Of a stretch of 64,000 nucleotides of DNA, positions 58,288 to 64,000 are shown in pieces. The position numbers and the translations under genes are program-made. The notes under the pieces were generated by a model. That model was not told the DNA's origin. It ran no database searches and saw only the letters and a list, made by a program, of their open reading frames with translations. Origin of the DNA: Bacteroides oleiciplenus YIT 12058 (lineage in GTDB: Bacteria; Bacteroidota; Bacteroidia; Bacteroidales; Bacteroidaceae). Position 1 is the stretch's first letter. Every line of letters begins with the position of its first letter. Location of the stretch: assembly GCF_000315485.1 (NCBI RefSeq), contig NZ_JH992943.1, positions 481,896-545,895 of the forward strand, read 5' to 3'.

Positions 58288-58947
58288 TTATTCGTCTGAA
58301 ATTCTTTTCAGGTGCTCTTCTATTTTCTGGAAAAATGAACTCAAATGTGAGCCATCCACAAATGCATGATTAACGTAAATGGAAAGAGGAAATACCAGAC
58401 GTCCTTCGCGGGATACGGCTTTACCGGAAGTCATCAGTGGATAACTGCAACCGTTGCCAGCTTCGGCCAATGTGTAAGTGGTAGATGTGAAAAACATCTT
58501 GGGCACTGCACTTAAATGAACAATATCATAATCGCCCTGTGCGCCCAACACTTTTTCAACGCCATAAGGGTCTCCATCTTCCGGGATATTGGTTATCAGA
58601 GAATAAGCTTCGGCATAAAAGCTTTTGAAGTCTTCATGATAAGGAATGCGAACGGTATAGAAAGTCTTTCCTGGAACGGCTATCGGAGAAATGATATCTA
58701 CCTCATCATGAAAGATAACTTTTCCATTCTTATCCGTACGGTAACGGAGCTCCGGCACCTCATTGGCTGAACGCACCACAGCATACAGATAATAGAGGAA
58801 AAAAGAATGACCGGAAGCTCTGGCTGTGGCACTGGCTTCGGTACAATCAATCTCTGTGGTAACTGAATACCATGAATTCACGAAACCCCGGAAAAAGTTA
58901 TAATTATCCCGGCGTTCCCATGTGTCAATGTCTACAATATGTTTCAT
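58288..58947 (-). CDS. Chloramphenicol acetyltransferase-like protein
   Basis: 219 residues, typical CAT length. The family pattern runs from FFRGFVNSWYSVTTEIDCTE to the catalytic motif YVNHAFVDGSHLSSFFQKIE. In classical CAT the site is HHAVCDG; here the second His and the Asp are kept but the first His is Asn. The usual trimer strand region is present. It may acetylate chloramphenicol or another hydroxyl substrate; many chromosomal CAT-like proteins of gut bacteria are not resistance enzymes. The histidine phosphatase gene is 19 bases downstream, so they may share a message. Confidence 0.78.
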   Translation of the reverse strand: MKHIVDIDTWERRDNYNFFRGFVNSWYSVTTEIDCTEASATARASGHSFFLYYLYAVVRSANEVPELRYRTDKNGKVIFHDEVDIISPIAVPGKTFYTVRIPYHEDFKSFYAEAYSLITNIPEDGDPYGVEKVLGAQGDYDIVHLSAVPKMFFTSTTYTLAEAGNGCSYPLMTSGKAVSREGRLVFPLSIYVNHAFVDGSHLSSFFQKIEEHLKRISDE

Positions 58948-58962
58948 AAATATTTGGGGTTA

Positions 58963-58998
58963 ATAAAAATGCCCGGTCGTTGATGTCGGCCAGGCATT
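58963..58998 (-). terminator. Terminator of the DsbD gene
   Basis: On the minus strand AATGCC pairs with GGCATT, with further inner pairing (GG/CC, CG/CG) around a 7-base loop, and TTTTTATT follows. It separates dsbD from the CAT-like gene. Confidence 0.7.
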
Positions 58999-59007
58999 CT
59001 GTTAGTA

Positions 59008-61065
59008 TTATTTTCCTTTCTTATAGTTCTCCAATCCGGTTTGTAAGAATTCGATATACTTAGGAATGTCCTCGTCATAAGAATAAGATTTATTCAACGG
59101 GCGACCTTCATTATTTATCAGTACATAGAACGGCTGTGCATTTGCACCGAACTTAACCCGTTGCAGATAACTCCATTTATCGCCTACTGTACGTAGAGTA
59201 CGCTCTCTGCCATTCTCAACCACTTTTACGGGTTCAGTCAGCGGTGTTTTATTATCTACATAAAGTGTGATGAGCACATAGTCGTTATTAATAATATCAC
59301 TCACCTTGGAGTCTGTCCACACAGCAAGTTCCATCTTACGGCAGTTCACACAACCATAACCGGTGAAGTCGAGCATCACTGGTTTGCCATGTTGGCGGGC
59401 ATATTCCATTCCGAGATCGTAATCATCGAACTTGGCATGTACCTCGTTATTATAAAGATTGAAATCCTGCGTCTGCATAGGCGGAGCAAAAGCGCTTACT
59501 GCCTTCAACGGGGCACCCCACAAGCCGGGAACCATATATACAGCGAAAGCAAGTGAGAAGAGTGCCATGAAAAAACGCCCCACTCCCACTTTTGTATCAT
59601 CATCATCATGCGGGAACTTGATTTTGCCCAACAGATAGAAACCCAGTAAAGCAAACAGCACAATCCACAATGCAAGGAATGTTTCGCGGTCGAGGATGCG
59701 CCAACCATAAGCCAAATCGGCTACGGAGAGGAACTTCAATGCAAAAGCCAGTTCCAGGAAACCAAGGGTAACCTTGATAACATTCATCCAACCTCCCGAT
59801 TTCGGCATAGACTTCAACCAGGACGGGAACAGAGCGAACAGTGTGAACGGCAACGCCAGAGCAATAGCAAAACCAAGCATACCGATGGCCGGAGCCACCA
59901 CACTACCCGTTGTGGATACCTGTACAAGCAGGAAACCGATAATAGGTCCCGTACAAGAGAAAGATACCAATGAAAGCGTGAATGCCATCAAAAAGATACT
60001 GAGCAAACCACTTGTAGCTTCCGCCTTACTATCGACAGCATTGCTCCATTTAGAAGGCAACGTCAACTCGAAAGCTCCGAAGAAGGAAGCAGCAAACACC
60101 ACCAACATCAGACAGAAAAGAATATTGAACACGGCATTCGTGGAAAGCGCATTCAGTGCACTCGCACCGAAGATCAAGGTAATAGCCAGCCCCAATGTAA
60201 CGTAAATCACTACAATGGAAGCACCATATGTCCAGGCATCACGAATACCTTTCTTCTTATCCTTAGAACGTTTCAGGAAGAAACTCACCGTCATCGGGAT
60301 AATGGGCCATACACAAGGAGTGAACAACGCCAACAATCCGCCGAGGAACCCGGTGATAAAGATATAGAACCATGACATATCCTCTTGTGAAGTAGTTTCA
60401 CCGAAAGACTGTAAATCGGAGATGACTGGTTTCCACAAGTCTATATTTTCCATGACATCCACGTTTGTCGGACCATCCGCACCACCAATCACAGTGGCAG
60501 AAGCGGCGTCCGCAGGTGCTTCTGCCTGGGTTGCCGGTTGATCTTCCGGTTTTGTTTCAGCTACGGGAGCCGTTGTTTTATCAGCAGGAGTTGCAGCAAC
60601 TGCACCCTTAGCAGCTTCCGCCTTACCAGTGAAATCAAATTCCACCTGCGTAGGTGGCAAACAGTTTTCATCATTACAAGCACCGAATTCCAGGAAGCCC
60701 TGCACCTGATAATCACCACCAGTGAGTTTCAACTTCTGAACAAACTGCGCCGTACTTTCAAAATAGCGCACGTTCATCTCAAACAATTTATCATAAGAAG
60801 CTATTTCTTTACCTTTCGGCTGCAATTTTCCTACGACCGTAGCACCAGATATTTTCTCTACATTGAACGTAGCCGAGATAGGACCACCATCACCGAGGTC
60901 GGTAGAATACACATGCCAACCTTTATCGATAGCAGCGGTGAATACAATTTCCGCTTCACCCGCCGAAAGCGTTTTCAGTTCCGACTTGAACTTGACGGGC
61001 TCTTGTATCTGCGCCTGTGCCACAACGGCAATGAGCAACAAACAAATGGACAATATCTTCTTCAT
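59008..61065 (-). CDS. dsbD: Thiol:disulfide interchange protein DsbD
   Basis: 685 residues. A signal peptide (about 1-18) precedes the N-terminal DsbD-alpha domain (about 25-150, with the paired Cys in FGACNDENCLPPTQ). An Ala/Pro-rich linker (155-205) follows, then the eight-segment membrane domain (about 225-510, with FTPCVWPIIPM and FSCTGPIIGFLL holding its redox cysteines) and a C-terminal thioredoxin domain with YGCVNCRKME. It carries electrons from cytoplasmic thioredoxin to periplasmic partners, helping disulfide isomerisation and cytochrome c maturation. A Dabb-domain protein gene lies upstream on the same strand. Confidence 0.94.
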   Translation of the reverse strand: MKKILSICLLLIAVVAQAQIQEPVKFKSELKTLSAGEAEIVFTAAIDKGWHVYSTDLGDGGPISATFNVEKISGATVVGKLQPKGKEIASYDKLFEMNVRYFESTAQFVQKLKLTGGDYQVQGFLEFGACNDENCLPPTQVEFDFTGKAEAAKGAVAATPADKTTAPVAETKPEDQPATQAEAPADAASATVIGGADGPTNVDVMENIDLWKPVISDLQSFGETTSQEDMSWFYIFITGFLGGLLALFTPCVWPIIPMTVSFFLKRSKDKKKGIRDAWTYGASIVVIYVTLGLAITLIFGASALNALSTNAVFNILFCLMLVVFAASFFGAFELTLPSKWSNAVDSKAEATSGLLSIFLMAFTLSLVSFSCTGPIIGFLLVQVSTTGSVVAPAIGMLGFAIALALPFTLFALFPSWLKSMPKSGGWMNVIKVTLGFLELAFALKFLSVADLAYGWRILDRETFLALWIVLFALLGFYLLGKIKFPHDDDDTKVGVGRFFMALFSLAFAVYMVPGLWGAPLKAVSAFAPPMQTQDFNLYNNEVHAKFDDYDLGMEYARQHGKPVMLDFTGYGCVNCRKMELAVWTDSKVSDIINNDYVLITLYVDNKTPLTEPVKVVENGRERTLRTVGDKWSYLQRVKFGANAQPFYVLINNEGRPLNKSYSYDEDIPKYIEFLQTGLENYKKGK

Positions 61066-61093
61066 CCTTTAATTTTTAATTTTCAATTTTTAA

Positions 61094-61393
61094 TTATTCC
61101 TCATAGTCTACACATGCACGACTCTCTTTTACTTCGGCAATCAACTTGCCTGCCGCTACATGTTCGGGGTGAGTGGCGTAGTATTTCACATCGTCCAGTG
61201 TGTCAAACTCACTGTATAGCGCAATACTCCAGGTTTCGGCAGGATTCATATTCAATCCCACTTCTATTTTCCGGATAACAGATATTTTGGCAGGAAGAGC
61301 CTCTATAGCGCTTTTAAAATCATTCATAGCGGCCAGCTTTTTGTCAGCCGGTGCTTCGTCTTTTAGTTTAAATAATACAATGTGTTTGACCAT
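61094..61393 (-). CDS. Dabb-family (stress-responsive A/B barrel) protein
   Basis: 99 residues: MVKHIVLFKLKDEAPADKKL at the start, then the helix AAMNDFKSAIEALPAKI and the strand IALYSEFDTLDDVKYYATHP, ending HVAAGKLIAEVKESRACVDY. This is the Dabb alpha/beta barrel dimer. The biochemical role of the family is mostly unknown; some members act in oxidative or salt stress. It lies 28 bases upstream of dsbD on the same strand, with an AATTTTTAATT-type AT-rich tract abutting its stop codon. Confidence 0.88.
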   Translation of the reverse strand: MVKHIVLFKLKDEAPADKKLAAMNDFKSAIEALPAKISVIRKIEVGLNMNPAETWSIALYSEFDTLDDVKYYATHPEHVAAGKLIAEVKESRACVDYEE

Positions 61394-61493
61394 AACTTTG
61401 TTATTTTAATGATTTATCTATATATTTGTCAACTGAAGCGATTAATTCTAACCGCAAAAATACTCGTTTTGTTTTAAATATACACTTAAACGG

Positions 61494-62099
61494 ATGTTAA
61501 TAATAGGAATTGCAGGCGGAACAGGTTCAGGAAAGACCACCGTCGTACGTAAAATTATCGAAAGCCTGCCGGCAGGTGAAGTGGTATTGTTGCCTCAGGA
61601 CTCTTATTACAAGGACAGCAGCCACGTGCCTGTGGAAGAACGACAGAACATCAACTTTGACCACCCGGATGCTTTCGAGTGGAGCCTTTTGTCCAAGCAC
61701 GTAGCCATGCTGCGCGAAGGAAAAAGTATTGAACAGCCCACTTATTCGTATCTGACGTGTACACGCCAACCGGAAACCATTCACATCGAACCTCGGGAAG
61801 TGGTTATCATCGAAGGTATTCTTGCCTTGTGCGACAAAAAGCTGCGCAGCATGATGGACCTTAAGATTTTTGTGGATGCTGATCCCGACGAACGGCTTAT
61901 TCGCGTGATACAGCGAGATGTGATAGAGCGTGGACGTACTGCGGAAGCGGTAATGGAGCGTTACACTCGCATTCTGAAACCCATGCATTTGCAATTTATC
62001 GAGCCGTGCAAACGGTATGCGGATTTAATTGTACCCGAAGGTGGAAACAATATGGTAGCAATTGACATTCTTACTATGTATATAAAGAAACACTTATAA
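61494..62099 (+). CDS. udk: Uridine kinase
   Basis: 201 residues. The P-loop IGIAGGTGSGKTTVVRKI opens the protein (about 4-21), with PQDSYYKD and the base-recognition NFDHPDAFEWSLL following, then VVIIEGILAL and the lid DPDERLIRVIQRDVIERGR. It phosphorylates uridine and cytidine with ATP or GTP for pyrimidine salvage. An MltF-like gene follows after 27 bases, so the two may share a transcript, though their functions are unrelated. Confidence 0.94.
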   Translation: MLIIGIAGGTGSGKTTVVRKIIESLPAGEVVLLPQDSYYKDSSHVPVEERQNINFDHPDAFEWSLLSKHVAMLREGKSIEQPTYSYLTCTRQPETIHIEPREVVIIEGILALCDKKLRSMMDLKIFVDADPDERLIRVIQRDVIERGRTAEAVMERYTRILKPMHLQFIEPCKRYADLIVPEGGNNMVAIDILTMYIKKHL

Positions 62100-62126
62100 A
62101 ATTGAGAATTAAAAATTAAAAAATAG

Positions 62127-63518
62127 ATGAGGGCAACCGCTAAGATTTTTCTGATTGCTTTATTGTGTCTGTGCTGGCTATCAGGGTGCAGAAATAAACA
62201 ACGTGCTTCCATGGATGGGGAGGCCGTGGGGGATTTGCAACAGATAAAGGATAGTGGTGAGCTCGTTGTACTGACTTTATACAGTTCCACATCCTACTTT
62301 AACTATCGTGGGCAGGATATGGGTTTTCAATATGAATTGAGTGAGCAATTTGCCAAAAGCCTTGGTGTAAAGCTGCGTGTAGTAGTAGCAAGGAACGTAC
62401 AAGGACTCATAAAGAAATTGTTGGCAGGTGAGGGAGATATTATAGCTTACAACGTACCTATCACGAAAGAGCTGAAAGACAGTCTGATATACTGTGGTGA
62501 GGAAGTCATTACGCATCAGGTGATTGTGCAACGCTCAAGTGGAAAAACCAAACCACTGACGGATGTAACGGAACTGATCGGCAAAGACATTTATGTGAAA
62601 CCCGGGAAATATTACGACCGACTGGTAAATCTGGATAAAGAACTGGGTGGAGGCATCCATATCCATAAGGTAACTAATGATAGTGTTTCGTCAGAAGACC
62701 TTATCACGCAAGTGGCTCAGGGAAAAATTCCCTATACGGTTGCTGATAATGATGTAGCCAAGCTCAACACTACGTATTACCCCAACCTGAACATTAAGTT
62801 ATCCATCAGTTTCGACCAAAGGGCTTCCTGGGCAGTACGTAAAGATAGTCCCGAACTGGCTGAGGTTGCCAATAAATGGCATGAGGAAAACATGACTTCT
62901 CCTGCCTATACAGCCAGTATGAAAAGATATTTTGAAATCAGTAAAGCTACGCCACACACTCCTATCCTGTCTCTTCGGGAAGGAAAGATTTCACACTTTG
63001 ATGAATTATTCAAGAAATATGCTTCGGAAATAGATTGGGACTGGAGATTACTGGCCTCGTTGGCTTATACGGAGTCTAATTTTGACACAACCGCCGTATC
63101 GTGGGCAGGTGCCAGAGGTTTGATGCAGTTGATGCCCGCTACGGCACGTGCCATGGGAATACCTGAAGGAAAAGAACAAAATCCGGAAGAAAGTGTAAAA
63201 GCTGCCATAAAGTATATTAATGCCACTGCCCAAAGCTTCTCATCCGTACCACAGGAAGAACGACTCAATTTCGTACTTGCATCTTATAATTCGGGCATCG
63301 GGCATGTGCAAGACGCAATGGCACTGGCCGAAAAATATGGAAAGAACAAGTATGTCTGGAAAGATAATGTAGAAAACTTCATCTTGCTGAAAAGCAACGA
63401 GGAATATTTCACCGACCCAGTCTGCAAAAACGGATATTTCCGTGGAATAGAGACATATAATTTCGTGAGAGATATTATGGGGAGGTATGAGACGTATAAG
63501 AAGAAGATTAAGAAATAG
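62127..63518 (+). CDS. MltF-like lytic transglycosylase with solute-binding domain
   Basis: 463 residues. The lipobox (ALLCLCWLSGCRNK) marks a lipoprotein. The N-terminal half (about 50-270) is an SBP_bac_3-type solute-binding domain, as in MltF, with VVLTLYSSTSYFNYRGQDMG. The C-terminal SLT domain (about 290-445) has the catalytic Glu in LAYTESNFDTTAVSWAGARG followed by LMQLMPATARAMGIP. It cleaves peptidoglycan with formation of anhydro-muropeptides; the binding domain may sense peptides or wall fragments. It ends at 63518 and is followed within 11 bases by repeat element copy D. Confidence 0.9.
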   Translation: MRATAKIFLIALLCLCWLSGCRNKQRASMDGEAVGDLQQIKDSGELVVLTLYSSTSYFNYRGQDMGFQYELSEQFAKSLGVKLRVVVARNVQGLIKKLLAGEGDIIAYNVPITKELKDSLIYCGEEVITHQVIVQRSSGKTKPLTDVTELIGKDIYVKPGKYYDRLVNLDKELGGGIHIHKVTNDSVSSEDLITQVAQGKIPYTVADNDVAKLNTTYYPNLNIKLSISFDQRASWAVRKDSPELAEVANKWHEENMTSPAYTASMKRYFEISKATPHTPILSLREGKISHFDELFKKYASEIDWDWRLLASLAYTESNFDTTAVSWAGARGLMQLMPATARAMGIPEGKEQNPEESVKAAIKYINATAQSFSSVPQEERLNFVLASYNSGIGHVQDAMALAEKYGKNKYVWKDNVENFILLKSNEEYFTDPVCKNGYFRGIETYNFVRDIMGRYETYKKKIKK

Positions 63519-63529
63519 GGATAAGTATA

Positions 63530-63597
63530 AAATATTAATTATTAAATATAAGGTATAAGGCTGCGCTATAATAGCGCATGGTTAATAATTAATATTT
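63530..63597. repeat. Core-containing inverted-repeat element with AT-rich arms, copy D
   Basis: The arms 63530-63545 and 63582-63597 are exact complements (AAATATTAATTATTAA). The centre GGCTGCGCTATAATAGCGCA, then TGG, is the same core as copies A to C, and here it forms its own perfect hairpin TGCGCTATAATAGCGCA. It lies between the ends of the converging MltF-like and metH genes. Confidence 0.88.
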
Positions 63598-63607
63598 CAT
63601 ATTTTCC

Positions 63608-64000
63608 CTAAAACAAACTCAGCTTATTCTTCTGTGCCTCTTCCAAAGATACTATTTTCGGGGCTTGAGTAGCATTCTTTTCACGCAACTGCTGATACTC
63701 AGAGGTTAATTTTTCCATTAGTTCCTCTTTCGTTTTCGGATTCATCAATCGGGCAGCAACTGTTGCATTCTGCGAAGCATCTTTCAAATGAACTACAGGA
63801 GCATGGTATACCGGAGCTATCTTCAATGCCGTGTGCAGTTGAGAAGTAGTGGCACCACCTATCAATAAAGGTATGTCAGCACCCACTTTTTCCAATTCCA
63901 TAGCCACATGCACCATCTCTTCCAGTGAAGGAGTGATTAAGCCGCTGAGTCCAATCATATCCACCTTCTCTTCCAGGGCACGCTGAACAATCGTTTCGGC
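63608..64000 (-). CDS. metH: Cobalamin-dependent methionine synthase, 3' part (cut by window edge)
   Basis: The gene runs off the right edge; 130 codons are inside. The reading frame continues from the edge as AETIVQRALEEKVDMIGLSG, so no start lies in the window. The sequence GLSGLITPSLEEMVHVAMEL, then PLLIGGATTSQLHTALKIAP is the cobalamin-binding domain of MetH, where methylcobalamin is held. The protein stops 40 residues after the domain (KNKLSLF, then TAG), whereas E. coli MetH has an AdoMet-binding activation domain after this. Here that domain appears absent or supplied by another gene. Confidence 0.9.
   Translation of the reverse strand, partial: AETIVQRALEEKVDMIGLSGLITPSLEEMVHVAMELEKVGADIPLLIGGATTSQLHTALKIAPVYHAPVVHLKDASQNATVAARLMNPKTKEELMEKLTSEYQQLREKNATQAPKIVSLEEAQKNKLSLF

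Noticed and set aside
58288..58947. Acquired chloramphenicol resistance gene
   Set aside because: The catalytic motif differs from classical CAT and nothing around it suggests a resistance element; kept as CAT-like only.

Overview
The window is chromosomal DNA from a gut member of the genus Bacteroides (Bacteroidota). The evidence is two SusC-type TonB receptors (one with its SusD partner), ECF sigma/FecR regulation, GldE, a Bacteroides-type histidine operon, the Bacteroides inositol-lipid operon, and many promoters with the Bacteroides -7 box TAnnTTTG. The species cannot be fixed from the sequence alone. I saw no rRNA, tRNA or CRISPR array.

Layout. 1-1423: the 5' end of a SusC-type receptor (minus strand), about 1 kb of AT-rich DNA, and a decayed inverted copy of the same receptor N-terminus. 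1475-6669: a transglutaminase-like membrane protein, an 11-bp repeat palindrome, an OmpR-type two-component pair, an orphan cobalamin riboswitch with a 22-codon ORF and terminator, and a YjdJ/YjdI-like pair. 6738-15127: tryptophanase, a degenerate M23 protein, phosphopantetheinyl transferase, GldE, Ssb, MutY, HU with a 30-residue mS38-like protein, and RNase G. 15224-23154: an iron alcohol dehydrogenase, the inositol-lipid operon (inositol-phosphate synthase, PgpA-like, GtrA, CDP-alcohol phosphatidyltransferase, PAP2/AUR1-like) and a DUF5686 outer-membrane protein. 23491-31304: the aspartate:alanine antiporter and aspartate 4-decarboxylase pair, then an NtrY/NtrC-like pair behind a TolC-family protein. 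31516-36105: hisG-hisD-hisC-hisB behind a His6 leader peptide and attenuator. 36311-38391: a thioesterase and a YD-repeat protein.

38480-42672 is an accessory cassette: amidase, 'smalltalk' micro-protein and HU-like protein on one strand, divergent from DUF4248 and a BT4734/VirE-type primase-helicase-like protein, followed by an orphan HigA-like antitoxin. 43140-44937 holds a DUF4405 membrane protein, an AraC regulator and a small gene broken at an A8 run. 44953-53727 is an ECF sigma/FecR/SusC/SusD locus. Instead of a glycosidase it ends in a secreted protein that fuses a glycerophosphodiester phosphodiesterase to a PP2C-like domain. 53975-64000 holds DUF2490, an LruC-type lipoprotein, a histidine acid phosphatase, a CAT-like acetyltransferase, DsbD, a Dabb protein, uridine kinase, an MltF-like lytic transglycosylase and the 3' end of metH.

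A theme across the window is a set of intergenic palindromes whose arms are short-period repeats (GTGATTA, CACAGAGGA or an 11-mer around TACGGA). Several share a conserved core and many touch a stop codon. Gene-level calls rest on motifs read in the translations. No database search was run.
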